In this document: piece by piece, positions 24,379 through 34,775 of the stretch
Numbering within the stretch: position 1 is the first letter of the stretch
Layout of the letters: the number at the start of each line of letters is the position of its first letter
Source of the DNA: Blastobasis lacticolella
Taxonomy: Eukaryota; Arthropoda; Insecta; Lepidoptera; Blastobasidae
DNA length: 64,000 bases
Assembly: GCA_905147135.1 (NCBI GenBank)
Contig: LR990041.1
Span: forward strand, 14,507,907-14,571,906
Direction: 5' to 3'
The notes under the pieces: model-generated
Databases searched by the model: none
What the model saw: the letters and a program-made list of their open reading frames with translations, nothing else
Told to the model about the DNA's origin: nothing
Position numbers and translations under genes: made by a program

Positions 24379-27300
24379 CTACTTTTCAAGTTTCAAAATA
24401 ATCGCAGAATTCGGAGGGAACGTGACTTGGTCGAAGTACAAAACTTGGCCAATCAATGATGAGTTTGTTCCCGCTACAACGGTACCGCCATAAAACATCA
24501 AAGACAGATCAGTAGTTATTGATTTATTACTCAGATTTCCAACAAACACACACGTATTTCTACGTGGATACCAACGCTCAATTACTATCAAGTTTTCTTC
24601 CGTTTTGCGGAGGTCAATATTCTTTAGTAAATTCCCGTCTTTATATATGCCTCGTAAATATATAGTGGGCGTATTCAATCGTATTTTCGTTAGATTTTTA
24701 ACAACATCCAAAAAATCATAGCTTGGTGGTAAAACAGATTTGGAGTTCCATGGCAATATGTGAGATTTCGGTTTTTTATCGTTACTAGAAAAAGACATTG
24801 GCACCAAATTGTGCACATGTGCGTGTTCAGGAAAGTCTTCTTCAATATCTAATGTGGACACTCCTCCCAAACCTATTTCATCACCATAAAAAATGTTGAT
24901 TGTACCAGGCAAAATAAATTCAAGAACAGTCATTGTTAACGTATTATTAATATATTTCGAAGCTATTCTCTCACTATCAATATTTCCAATATTCCAGTGC
25001 ACCCAAGGATAGTTAGGCTTAGACCAAAGTGACCCAGAAATGATATTATCAATATGGTCCTTTAAACCTTTTATGCCTTTTTGTAAATCAAGATTAATAT
25101 CAATGAGATCAATGCGGGAGAGCAACATATTGAGATTATCACCTGCGGCTTTAGAAAATGCATTCTCGCTGGCAATTAATATTTTGTCGTATCCTATGAG
25201 GTTTTTCCAAACTCTTAAAGAAGTTCCTAAGTTAACATCATCAATAAATTTCTCCAAACCTTTCAAATAAAATCCATCAACTTTTTGGCCTCTAGCCCAG
25301 TATTGAATTGCCTCAGAAGTCTCATCAAAATGTTTGGTTTCATTATCAGTTGAGAATTGGGTCGCATTAGAATTTGAAATAGCATTGGCCATTGACATCA
25401 CAGGTATATCAAGAATTAAAGCCATTCCCTTACCATGAATAATGTTTATGAGATTCTGAAAATCTTTGATTGTACCAATACTAGGATCAATATCAAGTAA
25501 AGAAGTAATTTTATAATACTGCTCGGGATAGTGAGAAGCTTTGAAAATGGAATTAAGACGAATAGCAGCGACATTGAGGTCACTTATATAGTCTAGTTTT
25601 TGTATGAGACCTTTTAAGTCTCCAGTGCCATCACCATCATAATCTTCAAAACTAGCAGGAAATATTTCATAAAATACCTTTCCTTGATGCCATGGTAAGT
25701 CAGGATTACATTCTTTTGGTATAGTAACAATCATAGCAATAATGGCTGCTAAGCAAGCGACCAGGCCCGACAAAACTACCCAAAAAAGAAATTTTCTTAT
25801 GAGTCCCCAGTTCCAATTAACAAAGTTGGGTAGTTTTCTGTTGCCCAGGTTGAGGTTTCCATTCAGTTTACAGTCTTCTACCTGGAATAAAGGAATTTGT
25901 TAAGTACTTACTTGTGCTTAAATAGATAATAAAGATACATAGGTAGAAACTCCTGGCCCAATTATTCGCCCACCCAATAATTTTCCTACATTCATACATT
26001 TCTTTTAAGCCGTTACAAATCGGTCTTTAACTTGATAAATGCTTAATTGATTTTAATGGCGCAATTAGGTATGTAACTCATTTTATTTATTCTAAAACTT
26101 TATTGCGTACAATAAAACATGCAAACAAATATTACACTTATTACAAAAAAAAAATTGTGTTTTCGTTTCGTATAACATCGCCACGATATTTACAAATGGG
26201 TAAATGGAAATATATGAATGAATATATGGTCTATATGAATGAAATAATCATCATTATCTCAGCCGCAGGACGTTCCATGCTTTCCACACGATGCCTCTGT
26301 CATCGTATCCATCGGCTCCATGCGACCTTTACAAGGTCGTCCGTCCATCTCGAGAAACTTTTCGCCCCACGGATATGGGTTCTGCGAGCTACGTGGCCAG
26401 CCTATTTCCATGGGATGTAGTATTATCCCAAAACTTAGTTTTGGATTAATTCACTTGTTATTGTTACAGATGTATCCTTTTTGGTTTTTTACGCGTGGAA
26501 TGCATTACGCACGGTACCCTCCGTAGGGGGGACGGCCTGTGTGGGACTCCCAACAGTCGCGGGTGTACCTACTAAACCCCGCGGCGCTCCCGCATCGCCT
26601 CAATGGAGGTGTCATGAGAGTAGCCGAAACCTTGTCATCCACGACACTTATCCACGACACGATTACAGATGTATCCTAGGTCAAGTTACCTGGTTTTTTA
26701 TGTCATAGCCTGCGGTACTCTCTGGGGGTGGGAGTGAGGTCACTCAAAGTAAAATAATATCGGCTTGGATTTAACTACCACCTCGGGTGTGGTAAAGATA
26801 CTATTTGATTATCAAATTTAACATTCAGAAAAAGTATGCAAATTTTTTATAATTATTGTAATTATATTAATATATATACCTACATACATGATATAATAAA
26901 TAAATATACGACATTAATATTGAAAATAGAAACTAACTTTGCAGCCATTTGTTTTCCGGTTTCTTCGGTAGGTACTTTCGGTATCAAGACTATTCTATAT
27001 TCATTTATCGATCGTAAAATTGCCATTAATTTTAGGATTTAAATGATGAAAGACCTGCGCGTACTCCAGGCAACCAATTCCGTACGAATCGCGCAGGATA
27101 GGGAAAAATGGCGAATCTTTGTGTTGAAGCCAAGACGCACTTCTAAGCAAGTAAAATAAGAAAGTAAAGGAGTGTAGTACGGTTAACTTGTATGACGATG
27201 AAACTGGGAATAATGAATTAATGAAAATTATTTATTGCGTAAATACAAATAATACATTGCAATGATTGTTATAAAATATATTTGTTTTTATATTATTTAT

Positions 27301-30300
27301 TATAAAACATGTTTTTTGTTTAGGTGGTTTATGCGCCAGACAAGTGGTGCTCTGGTACGGAGATGGAGGAGTTCTGGGAAAGCATGAAAGGAATTCTGGA
27401 TACATGCGATATGAATGAAAAGATAAACAATTATGGGCGGTGTAGTGAAAGAATGTTACGATTATTTATGTTAATGAAAGAAAATGGTATGAGTTTATTA
27501 GATGTATGTGAGCAATGGGACCTTGTGTTCACAAACAGCATCTTTGCCAATATATATATATTTTTTTTATGTCATACGGTAGGCAAACAGGCAAGCGGGC
27601 CACCTGATGGAAAGTGGTCACCACTGCCTATAGACATTAGCAACACCAAGAGTATCGCCAATGCGTTGCCCACCTCTATAACACGTTGCTCTGGCAGCAA
27701 AAAGGCAAATGCCACTCCACTGCCAAAGATACGGTTCCCCAAATCCCCACCCCATGGAGCACTGGAAACCTTACTCACCGGCAGAAACACAATATGGGAG
27801 AGGAATGGAAATAAAGCTTGATCGACCTTGTTATTTTTGACCGACAGCTCTAAACACAATTTGTCGATACACGTATCTATCAAGGAGTCAGTATAAGAAT
27901 GGATCACCATTTAAGCCGAATTAGTAATCCATTAAATGCCTGGCGCCATAGACCGCAAAAGACGAGAGCAAGCCACAAACATATCGAGGTCGGAAAAATT
28001 AAGAGAGAGAGAAAGAAGTGGAAAGTTAAAAGTATTGAGTGAAAAGACATCCCAACTAATTAAATAATGATATAAGGGAAGAAGGAAAGAAGATACGGTA
28101 CGTGGATAAGCGAAGAGGAAAGAAAGATTGACTGATGATAATTGGTGGGATGATGAGGTGAAAGAAGTCGTAGAAGAAAAGAAAAAGCTAGATGGCTAGA
28201 TTTTCTAGCGATCGGGAAGAAAGGATGCATGAATGAATGGTATAGGGAACGCAAATCAACAACTGGAGAAAGTAAAGTGTGCGTGTAGGGAAGCAAGGAG
28301 ATTAGTCGAGCAGAAGAAAGAAAGAAAAGTTTGATATGTAACTCGGAGCTCAATATACACGGTCACTGCGACAACGCGGCTAATCGGCTCATGCGTTGCG
28401 TTTTTGATGCGAGCTGTCCACGCCGGAGATAAATATATGCTGTCACTGTGTGCGCATGCTGTGGATCATCGGCTCTGGGCCAAACTCCACCAAAGCGGAG
28501 ACATGTGTTACGTCACCAAGAGGAGAGAAGATGCGCGCGGCGAACTGACCGAAGAGGAAGGGAGTTGTTAAAGTTTTCATATTATGCTCGAGTATGAGAT
28601 GTAGTGTAGTTGAGTGAATATGAGATAAACCATAAAGCCCCACCTACCTACCTACCTTAGGGTACCGGTCTTATGTCATATAATGTTGTTTCAGAACCAC
28701 CCACCAGCCCAAATTAAACCAACAGGGATTTAAATTTCATTTAATCATGATCATCATCGTCCTAGCGTTTATCCAGGCCACTGCCAGGGTCCGCTTTTCT
28801 TCAAATTCTTTTCCACTTCTTGGGTCGCCCGCGGGGCCTCTTTCCTGATACCGGCAGGTTCCAGCCAGACCAAACCAGCGCAGGCGAGCCTCCTCGATCT
28901 TGTCCGCGATTTTGGCGTGATGGATCACGCCAAAATTTAAATTTAATTTAATAAGAGTATTACAATTATTAATATATATAAATTTAACCAAACCTAGCGG
29001 TTGCGATCGATGTTGATCAACAATAATTTCTAAACTAATTTTATAATAAAACTGCACATCGCGTTCGTGGCCGAGTTTCCGCAGAGTTCGGCGGAGAGAT
29101 TCGGCGGTGCGCGCTGGTATGCGGAATTGGGGCTGCAGAGTCATCGGCTTACTTGGAGTGTGGCTATGTAACACCTCCCCCTAAGATGGGTAACTATTTT
29201 AGAACTTTGAGAGAAATAGTTGCCGGTGCCTGCTCCCAAGTTCTTGATATCCAATTTCGGATCTTTAGTAGGTATATATACTTCAATAATAATTTGAAGA
29301 AGTTATTTGGTAGGTTTTATGACAGTTTACAAAGAAGACAATCCTGCCATGGGCAGGCATGTAATATTACCGAAAAACTGCAGAGACATATAGTGTTCAA
29401 AGACACACTTGATATTGTCAACTAATCTGTGAACCTGCTCAACCATAGTGTTTCATGCAAATGTGAATTGAAGGGTTAGCAGAGGGCAAACGAGAAAGGC
29501 ATAAACTTATCAAATGGATTTCCGTAAACCTCACCTTTTCCATCAAGGCCAGGTCAGATGTACCCTCAACTGGAGTAAATGTCTGAATGTGGAATAGGCA
29601 AAAGAGGTGATAGAGCAAGATAGTCAGCCTACCCCTGTGGAATCCAGCCATGAGTATGTTAGTACCTAAAATGCCTTAAAAATTAATTTCTCATACCTGA
29701 TTTATTCAAAAGTGACCCTACACGGGAAGTGGTAGGTAAATAGAAGCAGATATGAATTTTTGTATGAAAAGTGTGTAACTTTATACCTCTTAAAAATTCA
29801 AACTTATATGCAGACAGAACTAATTTTCAAATAAAATTAATAGAAATGTACTTAACAGATCCTGCCTCCTACAGTGAAAAATATACCTACATCAATGTTA
29901 ATACCCGGCCATTACCAAAACAAAAATAATCGAATTCTATACTTAATTGCACCATACGTATTAAAACACAAGATATTTATCAATGATCAACAAATAGACA
30001 ATAAATTATTCATAATACCTGTCCAACAATGATGTCTCCATTCTTGCTGAGTGTTTGATAGTCTAACATACTGATTTTATTAATCAGCTGCGCACTCACG
30101 GGGTCCTGAACAACTGAATTGGAGTCACCAGAGGAACTGGAGTCACCTGCACAGGCATCTGAGAATTATATAAATAGCTTTCCTTACATTTTGTCGCAAA
30201 ATGTCTTTATTATGGTAATAAATACATTTTCAGTTTCTAAAAAACTAAGTTAGGCCATAAACTGAAAATATTCACTGTTTAGGTAGTTATATTTCTTCAC

Positions 30301-30502
30301 CTGAGCTTTGAATTTCCATATTGGATTCATCGTTCAGTGTAAGAAAGGGCGTCGCAGCTACGTCTTCCGACAAGGGATGTTTGAAATCCATTGGCGTTGT
30401 AGGCAACAGCAAGCATGTTGAGGATTTCACTCCACGCAAATAGTCCAAGGTTTCCAATTCAGAAGGATCACCATTCGTTGTAATTTCAGGGATATCGTTC
30501 AT
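24379..30502 (-). CDS. CD98hc: CD98 heavy chain (SLC3A2/4F2hc-like) amino-acid transporter subunit, 3 coding exons
   Basis: Exons in gene order are 30502-30301, 30158-30019 and 25881-24379, giving 614 residues. The ATG at 30502 has A at -3 and begins MNDIPEI. The protein has a cytosolic N-terminus, one membrane segment at about 145-168 and an ectodomain with an alpha-amylase/maltase fold (type II membrane protein). Cys172, just after the membrane, fits the cysteine that links the heavy chain to its light-chain transporter. The glycosidase site is dead: the GFRxD nucleophile motif reads GFYLK at 317-321, and the histidine of the NHD motif is isoleucine near 415. This pattern is typical of SLC3 heavy chains, which escort and stabilise transporters rather than cut sugars. 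The stop faces that of expanded (convergent). Minus-strand AATAAA lies at 24287. Confidence 0.92.
26240..26425 (-). mobile_element. RTE-like LINE tail fragment
   Basis: Phrases such as CATGCGACCTTTACAAGGTCG and GTCCATCTCGAGAAACTTT parallel the antisense RTE fragment at 15945-16300 in layout, but the copy is more diverged. No frame is open for long. Confidence 0.45.
27320..27560 (+). mobile_element. LINE endonuclease-domain fragment
   Basis: The plus strand encodes VVYAPDKW, a FWESMKGILDTC helix and LLDVCEQWDLVFTNSIF, matching the apurinic-type endonuclease of RTE/R1-like LINEs. The GDFN-type catalytic block that should lie between them is missing. The fragment is interrupted at about 27560 by unrelated sequence. 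Confidence 0.7.
27571..27910 (-). mobile_element. LINE or SINE 3' tail fragment
   Basis: On the minus strand the end of this fragment shares a long tail with the LINE at 1-2690 (similar through the LVLLMSIG..GDHF-coding stretch). The sequence upstream of the tail differs, so this is another family using a similar 3' end. Confidence 0.6.
28745..28890. repeat. Dispersed repeat, family A
   Basis: Shares ordered blocks (CTGCCAGGGTCC, then GCCTCTTTCCTGATACCGG) with 61938-62140, and the second block with 51060-51112. The three copies show it is interspersed. No protein is recognised. Confidence 0.6.
28909..28936. repeat. Perfect 12-bp hairpin
   Basis: ATTTTGGCGTGA (28909-28920) pairs perfectly with 28925-28936 around a 4-nt loop TGGA, at the edge of the family A repeat. 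Function unknown. Confidence 0.7.
30146..30158 (-). promoter_or_regulatory. CD98hc: Tandem splice acceptors of CD98hc exon 2
   Basis: Two AG acceptors 12 nt apart can start exon 2: at 30158 (after TTCTCAG) or at 30146 (after TGTGCAG). Both keep the frame and differ by four residues (D-A-C-A-G or G before DSSSS). Which is used cannot be told from sequence alone; the upstream one has the better pyrimidine tract. Confidence 0.5.
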
Positions 30503-30712
30503 CTTTATTGGTTCAATTAAATCACTCTGTTTACTTATTATCTCTATTCTACAGAATATTGTGACGCAAAACAGAAAAACGTTACAACACAACCACTAAC
30601 GAAAGGAAATGTTGGGAAGAGAAGATGAAAAGTCTGTCTGAGAAAAGCATGAAAAGCTGGGAAAAGTTATGGAAAAGCTTGACAGTTCTTAAATTATCCA
30701 CTCTATGCTTGA

Positions 30713-31328
30713 CAGTGTTGCAGGGTTGCCAGATGTGTTTTCTCATATTTCCCCAGATATATAATTATTTTTTCCCAAAATGATACATTATTCAGAAAAA
30801 AACCCCAAACTTGATTTAGTCCAATTAACAAATAAATAGGTACACAATAAACACATTATTTCTTAAATTTAACATTTCAATGTCTTCGTCTTCGGTTGAG
30901 CAGACGTTTTCGCTATTTAAGCCTTTTTAAAATTTTGGCAGTATGTTCACGTATTTTTTTTATCTTTTCATATTGATTCGAATCATCATGTCTATTAGAG
31001 TCATAAATCAATTCGAATCAAGTGTTAGTTCGAATCATGATTCGAACTTTTGTCGGATGATTCGAATATTAATTTTCGATTCGAGTTCCATCACTAGTTT
31101 AAATGGTCCACAGACCTTTTTGTTCAACGGTTTTATGGCACTGGAATCAAGTTTTTTAGAACTTGTCTTAAAGATTCATAGATTTCATTTCATCGTCATT
31201 CGTAAATGTAACTTATATTTTCCCCAAAAGTTTCCTCAAAGATTCTGTCTCCCCAGTTTATACCCAAGAGTCAATTTTTTCCCCAAAATTGCGAAATAGG
31301 CCCCCAATCTGGCAAGCCTGCAGTGTTG
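30713..31328. mobile_element. hAT-like non-autonomous element, 600 bp
   Basis: The element runs 30721-31320, with terminal inverted repeats CAGGGTTGCCAGA and TCTGGCAAGCCTG (rc CAGGCTTGCCAGA, one mismatch). The flanking 8-bp sequence CAGTGTTG is repeated exactly at 30713-30720 and 31321-31328, as hAT transposons produce. No transposase frame is present. The interior is AT-rich, with several gATTCGAA-type words between 30970 and 31085. It begins about 220 bp upstream of the CD98hc start codon. Confidence 0.8.
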
Positions 31329-31348
31329 CCAAATTAGTGGGTTAAGAA

Positions 31349-31780
31349 TTAAGCGCGCTCCACATGTTCGCCGAAACTTCCGGCGAAACTTTTGCCGGGG
31401 CTTTGGTCGATCCTCTACATTCTCGCCTATTAGGGATGTGGTGGTGTCAAAACGCGCAACATTTTATCGATTTATCGGTATAATATCAGTAATCTACTGT
31501 AAACAGGGTAACAGAGGTGATGGCAGCTGCTCTACTGTAATTACTTGATCTACTAATATCCTCGATCATGGTCAAAAGTACCCCGAACCTGTTACGGGAA
31601 AAAGCGCTAGGAATATAAATATAAAATTGATTGAATCGAGACGACAACAAACTATCTCTACTTAGTCTATGAAATAGGCGAGACATGCCAAATATGCACG
31701 GGACTACACGAATACTACCTCTACATTCTCGTGTTCCCGCGGAACTGTGGAGCAAATGTCCACATGTGGAGCGCGCTTAA
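31349..31780. mobile_element. TTAA-flanked inverted-repeat element
   Basis: TTAA occurs at both limits (31349-31352 and 31777-31780), with perfect 15-bp inverted repeats just inside (GCGCGCTCCACATGT and its complement). TTAA duplication is the mark of piggyBac-type insertion, although the termini do not begin with the usual CCY. Rearranged relatives occur at 50085-51056. Open frames through it look like chance and repeat in the other copies. Confidence 0.75.
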
Positions 31781-32229
31781 GGTACGCGTCGACTAGCCCG
31801 CACCGCACGAGCCGCACGCGCCGCACGCATCGCATTTCGGGTTGCTTTGTATGAGTTTGTATAGGAGTGCGTTCACTACCCGCACTGGCCGCGCCGCACA
31901 GCCGCACCGCCTTGTCAGTAGTTAGGGATACCAGCATAAAATGCGGGCGATGCGTACAGGGATACAAGAAAAAAAGGCGTTATTTGCCTGAAATGGGAGA
32001 CTAAGTCCTAAAATATTTACCCATAAATATAAGAAAAAAATTGTAAGTTTAAATTGTAACTGCACTTCAGTATTTAAGCCTGCTATAAACTAGTGGGGGG
32101 GTTTGTCACAAACTCCACGCTTGGCACGTAAATAAAAAAACAGGAAAGACATTAATCTCCTTCCTTGTACGCGTACAACATCTGTGAACTTAATGTGTTA
32201 AACTCTGTCTAAGAAGTTTAGCAACCAGC

Positions 32230-32391
32230 GAAATTATAAGATTGATTGAAATCAACAAGTAGATACCTAAGCATAACTGATTGAATAATGAGGACCGTCT
32301 GTATACAACAAGATAGGAGCTAAAAGATGGACGTCTTCATTATTCTAAACCAGGTTGATTACTTGTTGATGTCAATCAATCTTATAATTTC
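32230..32391. repeat. 162-bp hairpin repeat
   Basis: Arms 32230-32261 and 32360-32391 pair at 31 of 32 positions. A second weaker stem (AATAATGAGGA with TCTTCATTATT) lies further in. It is probably a small foldback MITE nested in the 31783-34571 element. Confidence 0.75.
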
Positions 32392-32738
32392 CTAAGTCGC
32401 TTCACTTTTTTGACAGCGTCTAAAGCTATATTCTAATCTGCCTTAATAATTTTATGTAAAATTAAATATAAACAAAGTACCTAAGCCACTAAATATACCC
32501 CAACAATATGAACATTATCTAAAATATCTAATCCCACATACCCCTAAATTTGTGGAAGAAATCGCTGGGTTGGGTACCCTGAGGGCCAGCCCGTGACGTC
32601 ACACGGATATTAAACTATAGAATTTGCTGCAAATATTTTCGACTTTAGAGCCTACTTACAGCTTGAGTCACAATCTATATTTTGTTTCCTTTTTTAATGG
32701 TGCATATGACATGTCTGATAGAGAAGGATATAAGTTGT

Positions 32739-32780
32739 TAAGTACCATAGCCTCCTTCATACAGGAGGCTATGTAAGTAC
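32739..32780. repeat. 28-nt palindromic insert with 7-bp flanking direct repeat
   Basis: CATAGCCTCC (32746-32755) and its complement GGAGGCTATG (32764-32773) enclose an 8-nt loop. TAAGTAC is repeated exactly on both sides (32739-32745 and 32774-32780), which suggests a tiny insertion with target duplication. Compare 43654-43694. Confidence 0.65.
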
Positions 32781-33599
32781 CCATTCGAACCTTCTGCTAT
32801 TGCCAATTGTTACTTTTTTAAATTTGTGACTGAGAGTTCTAGATTATTGCTCAAAACCAAAGATTTTGGAGCATAGAGCAATCGAAAATATAATCTTCTC
32901 TTTTGAAGAAATAAATTCTTGTTGACAGTGTTGCCACATTGGATAATTTTTTCGTCATACTGGCGAAATTGGGAGATAGCGTGGAGAAAATTTTTAATGT
33001 GTTTTTTGATTTGGCGAAAAATAAATTAAGAAGCGTTATTTTTATAAAACTATTTTCATACAATAGGCAATATTATATTTAAAATAAATATTTTGACGAA
33101 GAATAAATTGAGAACTGGTTGTCATGGAACCATCGCCAATAATTAAACTGTTTGTTGCTTTTTGAACAGAAGATCTATGGAGTAACTTCAAAAATACTTC
33201 ATTTAACGACCTATAAAGGGCCGGGTATATAGAATGGGTATATAGAAACTAGACCTCTGTGATTATTACATATTTATCTTTTGGTACTTGGATGAGGACG
33301 TGATTGTCAACATCAACTTCATCTGTTTGTCAAAAGTGACACTTTACTAGAAGGCGACGTTAGTTCTGATTTCGGCCACGTCCAAAATATTCATGAAGGG
33401 CTATAATACATACATATAGCTTGTCAAAAAGATGATGCTGCTGATGTTGCTCTATGCCCTCTCACTGAAATTCTGAACGCGTCTCCTTGATTGATAACAC
33501 ACCTCTCCTTGGGAGATACAAAAATTTTATTTATTTATTTATTAGGTTATAGACGAGCAGCATTGTTGCTGATGTGTCTATATCACACAGTGTTGAAAG

Positions 33600-33945
33600 T
33601 TACTTTAAATCAAGTAGAGACAGTTTGTTTGACTTCAACCACTCGTCCAGTCTGTTCTTGAAGGAATTCACTGACACAGCTGTCACAACATTTTGTGGTA
33701 ATTTGTTCCAGTTTGATACCACTCTGTTAGAGAAGAAGTGATGTGCAGTATTGGTGTTGGATGGTGCGCGTTCTAATTGCATTTCGTGACCTCTGTGCGA
33801 CTTGCAGCCCTTTTTTGTAATAAACATTTCATGAATGTGAGGGAGATTGTACTGGTATGATAAAATCTTATATGTTTCAATGAGATCACCGCGCTGCCGT
33901 CTCTCTTCCAAAATGAATGGGTTGACATCGCTGAGTCGGACATGA
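33600..33945 (-). mobile_element. LINE reverse transcriptase C-terminal fragment (CR1/L2-like)
   Basis: The minus strand encodes RLSDVNPFILEERRQRGDL, then IETYKIL, then FFSNRVVSNWNKLPQNVV and SVNSFKNRLDEWLKS before a stop. This is the usual end of CR1/L2-type LINE polymerases. The 5' portion is missing (truncated near 33945). The reading frame itself is intact across the fragment, suggesting a fairly recent copy. Confidence 0.85.
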
Positions 33946-34580
33946 GAGCCAACCGAGGCTTACGACGTGAGGATATCGAACATCAGGCGAATTGGAGGAG
34001 AGAAGAAGCAGGATAGGGGTTCCTGGCAGAAGCCAGGATTGACTGTTTGGATGATGGTCAAGATTATGAATATTGTATCATTTAGATTTCACCCGATTTC
34101 TTAGTGGTAAACACTAGATATTATCAATAATTAATTTCAATATCTTTGATCGTTGGCGACTTCATAGTCGTCTTGTTTTGATATTTTTATAGTGTATTAG
34201 TGCCAAAAATTTTCTGCCCCATTTACTGCGTCATTTTCTGGTTCTATTAAAATTTGGAGAGATAACCGTATATTTTTGTTTCTCTTTTTCACTTTGAGAG
34301 AGGATAATCCTATAACCGACATACAGCAAAGACTTATTTTTTTTTTTGAGAGCACAGAGAACGAGTAATCAGGGTTACCATCTAAGCATTTTTTGAGATG
34401 TCATTATTAGATCCAAATCATGACACACAGTTGGCAACCCTGCCCGCAATTGCGGTTCGTGCGGTGCGGCCAGTGTGGCCATGCCATCAGCAACGTCAGC
34501 AATATCTCAATGCGATGCGTGCGGCGAGTGCGGCGCGTGCGGCTCTTGCGGTGCGGGCTAGTCGACGCGTAGCTTTAAGC

Positions 34581-34775
34581 AGTTTTTCAGTAGGTATTGT
34601 CAGTTGGTTTCAAAAACATCAATAGATGGCGCTCCCACAATTTTTGTACTTTTTTTAAAATCGGTATGATTGAGGAAGTGATTTCATGCAGCCAGCTAAT
34701 ATTAACTTAAAAATAAAAAGTTTATAAATATAAACAAAGCTTTTAAAAGTTGAAAGAAATGTAAAAAATAATATG
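34581..34775 (+). mobile_element. MITE family B, 5' portion
   Basis: Begins AGTTTTTCAGTAGGTATTGT, the terminal repeat of the family seen complete at 38385-38776. It is truncated at its inner side and starts 10 bp after the end of the 31783-34571 element. Confidence 0.7.

Larger units (their letters stand above)
25882..30018 (-). other. CD98hc: Intron 2 of the CD98 heavy chain gene, filled with repeat fragments
   Basis: This 4.1-kb intron separates the N-terminal exons from the single large exon coding for the membrane segment and ectodomain. It contains fragments of several retroelements (26240-26425, 27320-27560, 27571-27910, 28745-28890) and a perfect hairpin at 28909-28936. No additional exon was recognised. 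Confidence 0.8.
31783..34571. mobile_element. 2.8-kb element with long GC-rich terminal inverted repeats
   Basis: The left end at 31783 (TACGCGTCGACTAGCCCGCA) is repeated in reverse complement at the right end, finishing at 34571. The two arms match for about 54 bp; the right arm has one extra 9-mer. Both arms are built of short units of GCCGCACGC type, and further related units lie inside (31876-31915 and 34441-34480). The interior holds a hairpin (32230-32391), a 28-nt palindrome (32746-32773) and an antisense LINE tail (33600-33945). No transposase was found. Confidence 0.7.

Noticed and set aside
24379..25773. A 464-residue glycosidase-like protein as a complete gene
   Set aside because: The codon at 25773 is TTG, not ATG. 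The frame continues to an acceptor at 25881 and joins N-terminal exons near 30 kb, giving a membrane-anchored heavy chain.
24379..25773. Active alpha-glucosidase (maltase)
   Set aside because: The nucleophile aspartate and the arginine of the GFRxD motif are replaced (GFYLK), and the NHD histidine is missing.
31486..31755. 89-codon minus-strand frame that recurs near 50213-50647
   Set aside because: It recurs only because the non-coding TTAA-flanked element recurs; frame breaks differ between copies and no domain is seen.
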